From positions 16,838,648-16,902,647 of the forward strand of contig JAVIAB010000024.1 in NCBI GenBank assembly GCA_032433765.1: a DNA stretch of 64,000 nt. Reading direction: 5' to 3'. Below are positions 10,675-23,354 of this stretch, piece after piece (the first letter of the stretch is position 1; the number at the start of each line of letters is the position of its first letter). This DNA is from Megaustenia siamemsis (taxonomy: Eukaryota; Mollusca; Gastropoda; Stylommatophora; Ariophantidae). A program made the position numbers and the translations under genes. The notes under the pieces were generated by a model that was not told the origin of the DNA, ran no database searches, and saw only the letters and a list, made by a program, of their open reading frames with translations.

Positions 10675-12461
10675 CTGAGCTCATGAAGTACAAAAAAAGC
10701 CTGCAACGGTAGTCAATAACTTATGTTTAAGGTTAAGTGAAAAAGAGCAGACATGAGAAAATGTAGGAAGACATGACGGTGTCATGTGAACCGATGTGTG
10801 GTAGTGATCACCTCACATGTCACTTCACTACAATAAAACCGTTCCGGACAGCGTCATGACATTAGTACAACTTTCAGTGGTCTCTGCCACCAGCTCTAAA
10901 ACAAAATGGTGACTGCCTTCACGGACACCGTTAGGCGAGCAACAACGTCTAGATCACACACTGACACAGAAATATCTCAGAGCGGGGAGAAATGCCACGG
11001 TAACCATTGATTTCTCATTCTGATATTAATAACTTGTACAAACCTTAGAGTTATGGTTCCTGGGCTCTATGTGAGATTTCCATACAAATAGGGAAATTTA
11101 CAACAATCTATCTCATATCACCCCTGCTAAAGGTAGTCGTATAGCAAATTACCCTGCAGTCTTGATAAAGACCTTTAAATGTAAAGTATTCTGTAGCTGT
11201 AATAAACATATATCTGGCAGTCCGTTGAAGTGATAAGCATTTTAGGGACTGTACTCCTGACATTCCAAACTATTTGTTCATTATAGAGGACAAAATCGGT
11301 CTCTGAATCCAGAAATTAAATAGGGACACATGATGTGTGATGTTAAGTTTTGAGGTCTGGAGCGCGCCCCCCAATATTCCCAACAAAAAAAAACAAAAAA
11401 CATACTATTTCAAGACGTCTGTATCATTCTAGCTGGAACAGATTAAAGCACAACAAAGAACCCGAGAGAGGAAATCTTTAAAGAAACTCTCAATTTTATG
11501 AACAAATATAAAATCGCGCGCAACTGCAAAATAGGATCAAAATCGTAAAATACCGGAAAAGAAAGGAAGACTGCAATAAAAAAAAAAAAAATAAAAAAAT
11601 ACATGTAACTGTGCAACCCAACATTTTATGCATAAAGTAAAAGACACACAAAAATGGAGTGTAAATATTGAGGTTGTATAGCTTCTTTTAACTCATTTTT
11701 GTTCATTCAGTAATGTGGAAATCATTTCTCCATTTCTGATTTCCTATCCATCTTTACGAGCGATATATTTCATAGCTAATGGCAGCTAGCAAGCCTTTCA
11801 TACCGGCACTATTCAGAGCGCGGACCAGGTGCAAACAAAAACTCGTGTTGCTCCACGGTATTTATAAGCAGACAAAAACTACGCTAAAACATAGAAACAG
11901 CGGTCTTCAAACTACAACTAAAGGGACCGCCTGGGACTTCCATGTTCAGACCTTCAATATTACGTGTGCAAAGAAAATCACATTCTTTTACATACATTAC
12001 GGGAGAGTACAATTACACATATAAACTGTAGGCATTAACATTTCCAATTATTACAGAAACTAATTATCAGTTACTACGGTACGTCAAGACCAACCAAAGT
12101 TAAATACGACCCTCATTTCCCAAAACATGAAAACACTTGAGCACATAGATCAATGGTTATCGGTCTTTCTTCGGACCATTAATTCTGTAAAGTACTAAAT
12201 GCTGAATTGGCTTGCTGTTATTGTACAGATAAATTTTCAATGCTCTACCGTAACTACCAGTCGAGTCTACAATGAATATCCGCTGCCAAGCACAAAATTC
12301 CGTTATAAAAACGGGCTGTGACTCATAAAGCTCTTCTCATTTCCATGTAAATTGTATTAAATCAGCCGGGCATACACATTGAGGAGATACAAAATGAATA
12401 AATGGAAATGACTTGAAGGATAAACTGGTGAACGTCTCAAGATACTGATTTTAAAAGTATA
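10675..12461. other. Unannotated, no gene seen
   Basis: About 1.8 kb with no recognisable coding, RNA or repeat content beyond A-rich runs at about 11386-11400 and 11577-11600. The 81-codon ORF at 11779-12024 has no recognised similarity. Confidence 0.4.
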
Positions 12462-12733
12462 AGAAAACGTGAAAAGAAAGAATTCTCCTCTCTCGTACTA
12501 TTTTTGGAGGATGTAGAAAACGTGAAAAGAAAGAATTCTCCTCTCTCGTACTATTTTTGGAGGATGTAGAAAACGTGAAAAGAAAGAATTCTCCTCTCTC
12601 GTACTATTTTTGGAGGATGTAGAAAACGTGAAAAGAAAGAATTCTCCTCTCTCGTACTATTTTTGGAGGATGTAGAAAACGTGAAAAGAAAGAATTCTCC
12701 TCTCTCGTACTATTTTTGGAGGATGTAGAAAAC
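12462..12733. repeat. Minisatellite, 53-bp unit, 5 identical copies
   Basis: Five head-to-tail copies of a 53-bp unit (GTAGAAAACGTGAAAAGAAA, then GAATTCTCCTCTCTCGTACT, then ATTTTTGGAGGAT) with no difference that I could find. A sixth partial copy starts at 12727 and diverges at GAAAACATG. Each copy has an EcoRI site. Confidence 0.97.
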
Positions 12734-13104
12734 ATGATAGAACGACGTGAAAGATTGAGAATAAGAAAAGTAAGTGTTACGAAATATTGGAAATATGGAA
12801 AACAAAAATAGATTAGACAGACAGAGAGACGGGCAGATAGAAAATAATATGAGAAAGTCCTAACTTAAGACTACAGGGAAGACTGACAGTTCGGAAAGAT
12901 TCTATCTGTTATCCCTTCGAGCTGAAGACAGCACATAGGGCAGAAGTTCTAGACTCTCTATGTCTGGCTATCTTTGTTAACATCAGACTTTGCACAGGAC
13001 CAGACCGGCATTCTATCTGGCCACACACTTCTGTTCTAGGCGAGCTGATCATCTCGGCGAGGGGATGCCTGCTGTTGTTGCATCTAGCCTTAATGTTCCT
13101 TTTA
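12734..13104. other. Mostly unannotated; repeat-D fragment at 12913-12953
   Basis: The segment CTTCGAGCTGAAGACAGCAC then ATAGGGCAGAAG is a short copy of repeat D, seen fully at 28133-28365 and 63516-63770. No gene was seen. Confidence 0.55.
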
Positions 13105-13420
13105 GTGTTTATCTAGATCGACATCTTTTTTTCTGTTATCTTCTTGTTTCCATTTGAGGGCCTGCTTTGAGATTCGCTTGTTGTCTCTTCTCATCACATG
13201 GCCAAACATATGACCACTTTTCCCTCTTGATATTATAGATGATATGTTTGGATACTTTGTCATTAGTCTTATTTCTGCACTAATCTTAAATTCGTTCCAT
13301 GGTATAAGAAATATTTCCCTCAGGCTTTTGTTTACGACCACACCCAATTGATTTTCTATATCTTGAGTTGTTTTCCAGCTCTCTCGTGCATAATTAAGGG
13401 CGGGTAATTTAAGAGTTGAG
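13105..13420 (-). mobile_element. LINE-J C-terminal relic
   Basis: The minus strand has a decayed C-terminal tail of a non-LTR retrotransposon ORF2 with FGHVMRRDNKRISKQALKW. This matches GHVMRRDNNRIAKQALIWE of the copy at 56145-56430, and is preceded by a residual RLMTKYPNISSII segment. The larger ORF around it (to 13623) continues into unrelated sequence. Confidence 0.65.
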
Positions 13421-13479
13421 ATGTCCTTTAGCAAGGTAGAGAAAAGCATTCGGAAAGTTTCAGGATTAAAAAAGAATCT

Positions 13480-13890
13480 CTTTGATGCAGAAGGACAACG
13501 AATGAAGAAAATGTTGACGTGGATGGAGATTTGACAGCAGAAACAACACAAATCAAATCCCAAAAAATCATAAGACCATGCAACAGTCCAACCAACCCCA
13601 GAGCCTCCAAGAAATAAAAGCAATCCTGAAGCAAGCTATGAAAACAGAATGGAGGGAGTTGAATGAAAAATATAAGCCAGAATGTGACAGCCTAAAGCAA
13701 ACTTAGCAGACATGAGCAAACAAGATACTCAAGACTTAGAACAGGTCACTATGGCCTCAGAATACATCTACAATATAGAGACTCAGGGACGTTGCAACAT
13801 GTGACTGCGGAGCAGCCAAACAAACTCCAGAACACACACTACAGGACTGCAGCACCCTAAGTACACAAATATGGCCGACATAAACAACCC
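13480..13890 (+). mobile_element. Jockey-like LINE ORF2 C-terminus with Cys-rich knuckle (decayed)
   Basis: Plus-strand pieces in shifting frames are typical of the end of RNase H-bearing LINEs: AMKTEWRELNEKYKPECDS, then LSRHEQTRYSRLRTGHYGLR, then CDCGAAKQTPEHTLQDC at about 13802-13852. The last is the C-x-C-x(n)-H-x4-C knuckle-like motif that precedes the stop in such elements. At least two frameshifts separate the pieces. It lies opposite in orientation to the LINE-J relic just upstream. Confidence 0.7.
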
Positions 13891-14079
13891 TACATGATAA
13901 GTTATAGAGAAGTGGTGATGGCTTCAAACTTGATCGTAACCCAAGCTGGTCTCAATGTCTAGTAATAGCTGATCGCTGACGGAGAATATGAGCATACATA
14001 AGTGAAAGTTAACTAGCCAAAACAGAAACCTAACGATACAAATCGTACAGCAATTGAGCCATATTCGGCTATGCTCCTA
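13891..14079. other. No recognisable feature
   Basis: Probably the 3' flank of the LINE relic. Nothing was recognised. Confidence 0.35.
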
Positions 14080-14225
14080 ATGTTTCAGCCAATCAATTCA
14101 GATGAAGAGGTATGTTTACAGCACTCGGAAAAAATGACAAATAATCAACAACAGAAAAAAATATGGACCAAAGCAGGATCGAACCCGTACTCATTGGCAT
14201 AGCGCCATGCCACGAAAAGCCAAAC
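14080..14225 (-). mobile_element. SINE-B copy 1
   Basis: A dispersed repeat shared with 48128-48290. Common segments include GATATGTTTACAGCACTC-like sequence, AAAAAATGACAAATAAT and GCAGGATCGAAC. On the minus strand the last is a B box (GTTCGATCCTGC), and an AGTGGC-type A-box region lies beyond it (clearer in copy 2). This fits a tRNA-derived SINE read right to left. Confidence 0.7.
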
Positions 14226-14786
14226 GCTAGGGAACATCATCCTGACAACCAACTGCCCACGTACATGCTGTGTGTACTACAGCAGGAACGGGCTTAGAGA
14301 GGCATGTCCACGATGTGACAGCCAGAAAGGAACATATATTATCGTGACAACTCAACACTAGATATTAGCGTTGCTCCTTTTATGAAATAATATCAGAGTC
14401 GCCGCACACATCGCAGCGATCAACGTCTTACGATTAGAGACTGATCAAGATATTCCACAAATCCCCGAATGAGCATATAAACAGTTTAATCAGTCTAGCG
14501 AAGTGAGTACGTGTGAAAGGCAAACTCGGTACCCAAAAACAGAATGCTGAAGTCTGTAGCGTGAGGTACAAGGCGAAGAAATCGTCACTTGCTGTTGAAT
14601 CACAACACAAGGCATTCCCCATATTATCTCATTGTCCAAGGTTGACATCAACACAAAGAATGGCTCTACATTATATTGATAAACTCTCGTTTATTAAAGA
14701 GTATAAAAAGGCATGGTAAATTAGCTGCAGAAATAAGCTCAGTTGTCTCCAAACAGGAATGCGCATAGGTTTATTTATGGCTATAG
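14226..14786. other. No recognisable feature
   Basis: No supported gene. Short ORFs on both strands are chance openings. Confidence 0.4.
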
Positions 14787-15357
14787 CGGAGCACAATACA
14801 ACGTGCCACGGACATACAGAAGTGCACAATGCAACGTGCCACGGACATACAGAAGTATTCAATACAACGTGCCACGGACATACAGAAGTATTCAATACAA
14901 CGTGCCACGGACATACAGAAGTATTCAATACAACGTGCCACTGACATACAGAAGTGCACAATGCAACGTGCCACGGACAAATAGAAGTATTCAATACAAC
15001 GTGCCACGGACATACAGAAGTATTCAATACAACGTGCCACGGACATACAGAAGTATTCAATACAACGTGCCACTGACATACAGAAGTGCACAATGCAACG
15101 TGCCACGGACAAATAGAAGTATTCAATACAACGTGCCACGGACATACAGAAGTATTCAATACAACGTGCCACGGACATACAGAAGTATTCAATACAACGT
15201 GCCACGGACATACAGAAGTATTCAATACAACGTGCCACGGACATACAGAAGTATTCAATACAACGTGCCACGGACATACAGAAGTATTCAATACAACGTG
15301 CCACGGACATACAGAAGTATTCAATACAACGTGCCACGGACATACAGAGGCGCGCAA
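14787..15357. repeat. Minisatellite, 33-bp unit, about 17 copies with a 132-bp higher-order unit
   Basis: The unit is ATTCAATACAACGTGCCACG then GACATACAGAAGT. Variant units with GCACAATGCAACG, CACTGACATAC and GGACAAATAG recur together. The marker CTGACATACAGAAG occurs at 14941 and again at 15073, exactly 132 bp (4 x 33) apart. The unit is a multiple of 3 and several frames are open on both strands (about 205-228 codons), which I treat as a composition effect. Confidence 0.97.
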
Positions 15358-16900
15358 TGAAACGAGAAATCAAAGCTCTGTTCATTTTAACAATACACGT
15401 AGAAGAATTACTCACCGATAGAGGGAATTGTCACTCCCTGAATATCAATACAATCACGAACATGAAGCGTGGTAAGAGCAGACAACAACGGCTGATTAAT
15501 TAGATAAAAAATATTGTAAATAGTAATCTCACCAAATCGGCATGCTCTTGATTTCCTAAGAGAAAAAAACTCTGACTACAAACAACTGCTGTCTTGAACG
15601 AAGGCCACAGGAAAGAGAGAGAGAGAATAAACAAAAGCTGGGGAATAGTCCTGAAAAAAATATAAGCGCTGAAGACGAGGATGCAGTGGACCCACGAAGT
15701 ACAAAACAGTGCTATGCAATCCGCTAAATGAAAGAGGGAAAAGAAAGAGAAGGGGAAGGCTACAGCATTCGCCATACACTGATAATGACTTAGCACCTTA
15801 GAGGCTGGCTGGAGTGCACTAAATTGTGTTCTTCGACTGTTACTGTTCTAATGATCGTGCCGCGAAGTCTTGCAAGAGAAGTGTGTAGCTTTCTCCAGCG
15901 CTAGTTGTGTTGACTGAGTTGTCATACTGGATGTATATAGTAGCTCTCTGATTCCGCCTATCAATTTTCCTCGCACCCCACCCCTGCCCTTTGCCTTATA
16001 GCCTGATTTTTGTCCATGTAGTACACCGGCACTAAAGCATTCATTCTACAACCCATTTACCAGCCCTGTATTTTCAAACATAGCATATGTTTATCCGTGT
16101 TAAATCACAAATATATCTATACTAATATTTCATTTGAGGAAAACATGGGGGTGGGGTACAAATGAGATTTCCTCCTGGAATGTAAAATACTTTCATACGT
16201 CCCTGGTAGCCTCCCTCCTCCCCCATATTCCTACCGACATCTACTAAACGAAACGTGAGACCTGGCCTGGCTCTGAAAAGCATAAAAGAGACGCTTGGAT
16301 ACACGCCAGCATAAAAGATGCCTGAGATCTACAATAAAAATAGCAGGCAAAAAATCGCGCGAGACAGAAGAGAAGACATAAAAGCCAGCTTGCGAGCTAA
16401 CCAGAAGGCGAGGAGAGAAACTTTGAATAGATGGGAAGTGAAACCTGAACGGGGTGCAGTCAAGCGAACCAAGGCTTCTTTTATTGCCAGGTGGGTCTGT
16501 GAGCCAAGCCCTCCCCTCCTTCTATTATATCTCCAACGAATGTATGCACAGCTATCTCTATTTACTGTCGAACCAATATTCAAATAGCAGGACTTGAATA
16601 TTTTTTTTTCTTCTCTGTAGCCCTACTCAAACTAGTTCTGGCGTTTTGATTGAAAAATTCCACAAAGTTGCGGCACTTGTTGAACTAAATATGGACTGTT
16701 TGAATTTAGGTGTGGCAAGCCTCGATGAAAAGGTTTCACGCACAAAAAGATTCTATTTTACTTCAGCAAATCCTTACAAACGTGTTTAATATTAAAAAAA
16801 AAATGTAAATTTAATTCCTAGTGAACAGTGGATCTCAACCGGTGTGTCAACTTGTACACAGTTGGAACACGTTTTCTTCTCTTCAAGATTTCACCTTCCG
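15358..16900. other. Unannotated, no gene seen
   Basis: About 1.5 kb. Overlapping ORFs of 84-98 codons occur on both strands (15500-15796, 16318-16587) without recognisable domains. Confidence 0.4.
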
Positions 16901-16904
16901 ACTG

Positions 16905-17000
16905 TTTATTCCTCCCTCCTTCATTTGCTTGATGGCGTTGCACTGTGTTCTGCACACCATGGTCCAGTGCATAAGTCTTCAGGCAGCACTTTGTTTTCAC
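16905..17000 (-). mobile_element. Possible short LINE relic shared with 42.8 kb
   Basis: GTTGCACTGTGTTCTGC followed by CCAGTGCAT recurs at about 42797-42830. The minus-strand translations share QNTVQRH/QNTVQRF. The position of this motif in the 42.8-kb copy suggests the knuckle region of a jockey-like LINE, but the match is short. Confidence 0.35.
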
Positions 17001-17906
17001 GGCTCTGATCTTCTCTACGAGGTTACAGCTGTTCGTGACTATCAACACAAGGATCACACACAAACGTGTTCGACACACCTCTAGTCCACTTGTATCGTCC
17101 ATCTTTAGAAGCGGTTAGTGTTGTCGTTTATAGCTCTTCTGTTTTATTACGTCACTTTACTTTCAGCGTCGAGGAGGGGTTCCTTTATTGTGCGCCCTTC
17201 GGCCCAGCACATTCAGTAAGACATTTTTGGGCGCCGACGTTGCCTGACCCTTTGTGGCCAAACTTGGTTACTTTGAGGCACATCGACAATGAGCAATAAA
17301 TTCTTGATCACGTGTTGCCACTGACACACAAGAAGTAGCTATCAGTCCCTCTCACCTATTGCTGCAACCATACCACTTTTTCATTTATCCTTATCATAAG
17401 CTTGCCATTTGTATGCATCTGTTCGCATTTGTACCAATTTACCCCTACCTTTTCAGCATGATTATATTGCCATGTTCTGTTGACTTGTGTTCACCGTTCT
17501 CTCCGTTTCATTGCCAAGTCCTGTTTTATAAGTGGTTTTACTTGGCAGTGCTGCTCACTTTTCCAACTGTCTTCTGTAAGTGAGTTTACCTTATCACCTC
17601 TATGAATATCGAGTGAGCTAGTGTCCACTGCCAGGATTATTTCTATGTTTTCGTACAACAAACATACTGCTCCTTATTTCTTATATGAAACTATCTTATT
17701 TTAAAATATGGTCAGAGTAACAGACTCTGTTGATCGTAAGAAAACTGTAGTTTACCAGGCTAATCGTTGTTTCCCACCAATGTTTCTATTGCATGTGAAT
17801 TTGAATCTAGGGTCATCATGCTCTTCCTGTATACATTGTATCGTTTATCAGTGAATAGACAAGATCCGTCTACTGAACAAAGTACAGAGAAATAAGATAA
17901 GGGAGA
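17001..17906. other. No recognisable feature
   Basis: Pyrimidine-rich in places. No supported gene or repeat. Confidence 0.4.
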
Positions 17907-18065
17907 CAAGACGGCACATAGGGCAGAACCACAATCTCAAAAACAGGAAAATTGCATGCCAAAATGGCACATATTGCAGAGATCACTGCTTCTAAAATCT
18001 ATGGCTATGTTTCCATAACAATACTTTTTACAATGACAGTTTGTCAAGCCATCGATCAGTGATTT
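17907..18065 (-). mobile_element. Repeat D, copy (partial)
   Basis: Shares GCACATAGGGCAGAA, CACAATCTCAAAAACAG, CCAAAATGGCACATATTGCA and CTTCTAAAATCTATGGCT with the copy at 28133-28365. It is inverted relative to 63516-63770. The family is about 240 bp, with no coding potential recognised and no class assigned. Confidence 0.75.
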
Positions 18066-19084
18066 TTTCATGACTACACATAAATAAATAAATGCACCAA
18101 ACCGCAAGTGATTCTCAATTCGTCTCGCGTTTGTGCTCAAGATGACACCACGATATTTGTTTACAGCTGTCCAAAACATTCATGTTGTAATCCGTTTTCA
18201 CAAACTTCCAAAAAAGCATGAAAAAAGATTCATTGAAGAATTATCAAAGAGAAGTTAAAAGCCTGAATATGAAGAATATATACTTCTTTTTAAAATATTT
18301 ACTTCGTATGCCTATTAGCGAGAACTGCTCTACACCTAGCCGTCCTGTGCATCTGTTTCAGCATGTATTTATTTAGGATTACCTCCGTAGCCTTTCCCTT
18401 TTATTATTTGTTTTTTTATTCTCGCTCTTTTCTGATAAGAAAGCGGATTTACAAGGATAGCAAGTCGTTCCTATTCTTTATTCAAATGTTGACCCTGTTT
18501 TATTTATTGTTAAATGAAACCACGTCACATCTGTAGACATTGTACCGAGTGTATGCTGCAGCTTGTGTCCTACAATTGGGAAATGTTGAGAACCTCTAAA
18601 TTATGATCAGGCCGATAGAAAATTGGCGGGAAAACATTCAAGGAGAAAATGAATTTAATTATTTTAAAAATAAACAACGAGGCGGCAAAAAAAAACATGG
18701 ATTTAACTCAAAGCAACCAGAGAGAGTGTGTGGCTCCAGCCATGTCAGAGATTAGAACATGTGAGAGGCTATGTCGGCTAACACATCGGTAATGATACAA
18801 TTGCTAGATTGTGATGTGTGGCAGCACGGTGACATTTTCTCACGATCATTGGCTGATAACTTTCAGTTACGGATTTATGGCTGCAGGTGCCTACACTACA
18901 TTCATCATCATCAAGTGTCGTCACTCGTCATGTTTACAATCAGCCCTTGTCATAACAATTTACTGTAAAAGTATGCGAGAAACTCCATAAAATCCACCAA
19001 ATTTCTAACCACTGTCATAAAAAAAAAAACAATGTCCAACAACATATGCAATGTCTTACAGGAAGGAAATAAATGTTCTATGTA
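18066..19084. other. No recognisable feature
   Basis: AT-rich sequence. No gene was seen. Confidence 0.4.
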
Positions 19085-19165
19085 CTAGGCCACAAGTGTA
19101 AAGCTGTGTTCGAACCCACGTTTAATATATTGCCAACTTAGCGCTTTACCACAAGGTTAATGGCT
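19085..19165 (-). mobile_element. tRNA-derived SINE head
   Basis: The minus strand has TTGTGGTAAAGCGC (A-box-like), then about 30 bp later GGGTTCGAACAC (near-perfect B box). No acceptor stem or CCA context supports a functional tRNA gene. I found no second copy in this window. Confidence 0.4.
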
Positions 19166-20944
19166 GTCCATAATCTTGCTTTCTTTCATTGTCCATACCA
19201 AGTTTCCGCTATGGGATATGTCCTACTTCTGCTGTCGGTGTATTCAGGGAGCAGTCAATAATGAACCGGAGGCCAAGTTCGATGCCGACATTGGTGTGTA
19301 CCAACCACATTACCCACAAATGCACCATTGATGGGAAAACAAATAGCCCAAACACAATATTCCAGAAACGCCGCCGGTTATGTCTTCTTTATTTGATGTG
19401 TAATCCTACCACTGTTCACTTGACGCCGGGTCTATACACAAAGTATTGAACAAACAATGATGTACTTTGAATATATCTGTAACAGCACACATTATCTTCT
19501 CCTGTAATGTTTTACCCGTTTTGTTGTTAGTAGCACGACGAGCTCACCAAACAAAATAATGACGTTAGCCTCCCCTAATGGCGTCACACCCCCCCCCCCA
19601 CTCGGTGGCGGGTAGAGTTGAGCAACAGCAATCTTGGAACAAAATAATAGTTCAGTTTTCTAGCCATAAAATCTTAGCTTAGTTGATCCAGCAATAAAAC
19701 AAAAAAGAACAGTGAAGTGGTTCACGGAGTTATAGTCAAAAACTGAGGAGGCGGCGTCGACTCATGTGGAAATGATTACAACTACATGGAGATGATAACA
19801 TCTCGCACTCCTTCAGAACTATTTTTAGTCTCTGGCATTTCTTCTTACAATTCATGTGCTCTTTCATCGTCTGTTGTGAAAGAAGTTAGCGTTAAGTTAT
19901 GCTACGTCGTGATTTAGTCATCTTTATTACTACTGTGTGCTTCAGGTACCGGGTTTGCTTCCCAGTGATTCACTTGGCCAAACTAGTCTGCTTTCTGGTC
20001 CCCAGAAAATCAGGTCGTGGTCAGCTCAAGCTCATCTATCCTTATGACATCAGTCAACTTTGAGTCGTTGACCGCATTCACGTTCAAGAATAGTATAATG
20101 GACCATGCGTTCCTTTCCACTTAAACTTGAAAAAAAAAAAAAAAACCCAGTATTTTCATCACACTAAATTGTCTCAGTAAGGCCTCCAACAACCCCATAC
20201 ACCATGGAAGAAAATGAACTCACAGGTTCGATAAGAAACCCTTACACACGTTTAATTAAATCAGACTTGTCGGTCATGCCTCATTCAGTGTAGGAAGAAC
20301 GTTCAAGATGATGTAGTCGAGAACTGTGTTAAAATTCTATAGCTATTCAGAACTGTTGCGGAAGTTATGAAGAACGGACATCAACAGATGTGAATTGACT
20401 TCAAGGATTTCTATTGTACACAAGAATCCAACAAGGTCCTCTATGAAATAAAATATTGAACAACCCACCTGAGGTGAATTCTGACTGTCAAGAACAAGCA
20501 TGGTTCAAGGGCTGCATTCTCCAACAAGCTTCACAATCAAACCCACCTCTATGAAACCATTACCTCTGGAAACATTCTATCATCTATTCAACAGGACTTG
20601 GTGAAATTAAAATAGTGCGAAGAGCATTAAAGGGAACCATTGCTTCAACAACCATGTTAGTGATGTCCTGTATCATATAATGTCGTAGAGGAATGAAGTA
20701 TTCAAATCTACAGTACAAGCCACAATATTAGGTGATGATAAAGCTAGTACTCTTTCTTGCTATTATTACCTTCCCTAACTCGGAGAAGTAGGGACTGATT
20801 CCTAGAACTAGATCAACTGGATGCAGCAGACAGCATCAAGACGGACCAAACACATTTTATTGTCGAGGAAATGTGACAAACGAGGGTCGATTCGTCTGCA
20901 GAAATGGTTGATAAACAGCCAAAAGCGACGGCGGCAAAATGCAT
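19166..20944. other. Unannotated, no gene seen
   Basis: Contains a C run at about 19591-19600 and an A run at about 20131-20146. No domain was recognised in any frame. Confidence 0.4.
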
Positions 20945-21113
20945 AAAAACAGAACTGTAGTTCTCATATGTACAGAACTGTAGTTCTCACATGTAATAAA
21001 TCATGTTTATGCTAGTCCTAACGTGTAATAAATCATGTTTATGCTAGTCCTAACATGTAATAAATCATGTTTATGCTAGTTCTCACACGTAATAAATCAT
21101 GTTTATGCCAGTC
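20945..21113. repeat. Minisatellite, 32-bp unit, about 4 copies
   Basis: The unit contains GTAATAAATCATGTTTATGC followed by TAGTCCTAAC-type sequence, with substitutions between copies. Two shorter GTAGTTCTCA copies precede it (20957-20990). Confidence 0.85.
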
Positions 21114-21620
21114 ATCATCATCATGCGCTATACTGGTTGGGATCATGTCCTTCCACAGTCTAACACATCAATTCTGTTGAATGTTTCCCATGCATAACAC
21201 AAAAACTATATAGCATATTCTTTTTTTTTGTCGCCGATCTTTCTTTCCCAGTATTTTTGCCAGTTGTAACCAAGTATTCCAACATTCCTCTTCTCATGAT
21301 GTACCCGAAAAATGTTGATTGTTTTTTTTTCTGGTGTTTTTTTAGGACCTCCATTTTTGTGTTGGCCTCTGAGAATTTCCTCATTGGTCTCTAGCTGTCC
21401 AGGGAACTTTCAACATTTTTCTGAGAAATCCCGTCTCTGTGACCTATATTCGTCTTTTCATTTGTCTACTGTCCATGATACGTTTCCATAGGTCAGAATA
21501 GGCTCTATATAGCACAAATGAACTCTCTTTCTCACTTCTATCGACACGTTGCATATGACATTTTCCATTTTCTGAAATGCTATTTTGGCTTGAGCCATTC
21601 TGCTTGTTATACTGTGTTGC
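21114..21620 (-). mobile_element. LINE-B 3' fragment (ORF2 tail, decayed)
   Basis: The minus strand reads, across frameshifts, AQAKIAFQKMENVIC, EPILTYGNVSWTV, QSTFFGYIMRRG, LEYLVTTGKNTGK and HGKHSTELM, the ORF2 tail order of LINE-B. The 3' end carries the (ATG)n tail, seen as CATCATCATCATGCGCTATA at about 21115. The start of the 2.97-kb duplication (21486) lies inside this copy. Confidence 0.82.
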
Positions 21621-21934
21621 CAGTTCTCACGTGTAAACTCTCAGTCTAAGTTCTCACATGTTTCAGCCAATATGAATAAGACAAAATTACGTAACATAGA
21701 AGGGTGTTGCTGTACTAGTCGACTGGCAGAGAGTGTATGTTCCACACAGAAGAGAGAGAGAAATAAATGGCAGCGACAAAAGGTGTATGTGGGGATAATA
21801 TTTACTGAAATAATCTTAAGTAATGAAGACTAACAGAGAAATGGATATCCTGGTTAACGCACTGTAGCATGTCTCTCATATGCAGTGATTACCATGTCGC
21901 TATCTCATTTTAAGGTTTCACCTTTTGTCTTTTG

Positions 21935-22080
21935 GCGTGAGCTCAGACTGCTATAATGGGGACTGCAGCTACCTTTCTTTGTTTTGGAGATGAGATATTA
22001 ATTCGGATGATTTCACTGGCACGGGCGGTTGAGCAATTATGGATTTTAATTCGTTTGCAGTGATACCGGGGCATTCCATA
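21935..22080 (+). mobile_element. Repeat E, copy 1
   Basis: Shares ACTGGCACGGGCGGTTGAGC, AATTATGGATTTTAATTC and GCAGTGATACCGGGG with the inverted copy at 38650-38810, and with the duplicate at 24903-25048. No coding content was seen. Confidence 0.8.
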
Positions 22081-22444
22081 ACCATATCTCATTGCTCCAT
22101 TATCTTCTAGGCCCGCCGTTTCCCCTTTGAAGGGAATGTTAAATGATGTTGGGGGGAGGGGAGGCGCGTTCTTCTGGTGATAACATGTAGCATGTTCAAA
22201 TCATGTCATCACCAGTTAATCAATGTTACCTTCTTGTTCGTCCTGGATCACGCTGGTGTTATGGCAATGAAAGATCGAATAAATTAGCTGTAAAAATTAA
22301 CTTTTTCCTGCTAACATTTCATTTCTTCTTACTACTCTCATATCTTAGTATGGTAACGGTTAAATCCACTTCCGTTTGGCAAAGAGTTTAATGTGGACGA
22401 CTACCTGTATCTCAACAAATATTCTATTCCATTATTGCTTTTCT

Positions 22445-22530
22445 AAACTCTCCATTGGGACATAAGTCATCAATAAGAGCTCTCCAATCCATTCTGTCCT
22501 TTGCTGTCCCCAAAACAATCACACTACAAT
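22445..22530 (-). mobile_element. LINE-H 3' coding end relic
   Basis: The minus strand reads KDRMDWRALIDDLCPNGEF, the C-terminal DRxxWRxLIDxLCxxG signature of a non-LTR ORF2. A second copy, with NGG at its end, is at 55410-55520. Upstream sequence on the minus strand is too decayed to follow. Confidence 0.6.
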
Positions 22531-23354
22531 GGCTCGTGAATCAATCATGTCAATATCTATTTTTTTTAAAACGGGCTTACAAGAACGCCATCCATCACGG
22601 TCAAGGGTTCAGGTCGATATCCATCATGGCATGTGTGTCGAGCCAGTTTCACTACTTTGATGATCAACTTTTTCCCCTTCAAATGTTTGTCTTTTTAGCA
22701 CTTCCACTCAAACATGTTTTCCTAGACATCGTCATACTGACATATAACAAACTGACCTTCCTGTCTTCATCTTACCTTTCATCTGTTCTGTAATAGCAAA
22801 ATCTGCCTTTCTCTTATTTTAAAGTACACATTAACAAGATTGTGCTGGTCTTCTTGTTATTTCCACTATCGCAGCTTTCTTCTAACATACTAAATACCAA
22901 GGTGGATAAATAATATAATCTCTACTTTCAGATCACTTGACATTTGATAAGAACAACTTTTCAGGAGGCCGTTTGAACACTGAATATTCAGCCTGAATCA
23001 CATTTTCCATCAGAAATAACGAAATCTGAACTAATCCCTTCCCAGACCCTAAACAATACCCATTTTTATAAACTAAAATGACAGACACACATACTTTAAG
23101 GTAAAGATAACACAAATGCCATAAATAATAAACTAAGAATGATATATCTCCTCCCCTCGACACTGAAAAGCAAATGAAGAAGGAAAGAAGAATTCTTCAT
23201 ACCTTCCTTTTATCACTTCAATCATCAATAATACAAACCATCAACTGAATCTTTTGTTGCTTCCACATTCTTCTAGGATGCTGTAGCTAATGGTTATATA
23301 TAATCAAACACAATGAAAATAAAGCAGAAAAAATTAATGAAAGCACACAAGTGC

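Noticed and set aside
8773..10693. Two long minus-strand ORFs (368 and 354 codons) as genes
   Set aside because: They consist only of the 28-bp tandem unit read through three successive frames, with no domain, leader or conserved start.
13102..13623. 173-codon ORF as a cellular gene
   Set aside because: Only its C-terminal part is recognisable, and that is a LINE tail. The N-terminal part overlaps an opposite-strand LINE relic.
14743..15421. Overlapping ORFs on both strands at the 33-bp array
   Set aside because: Several frames on both strands are open at once because the unit lacks stops in them. No coding signal favours one.
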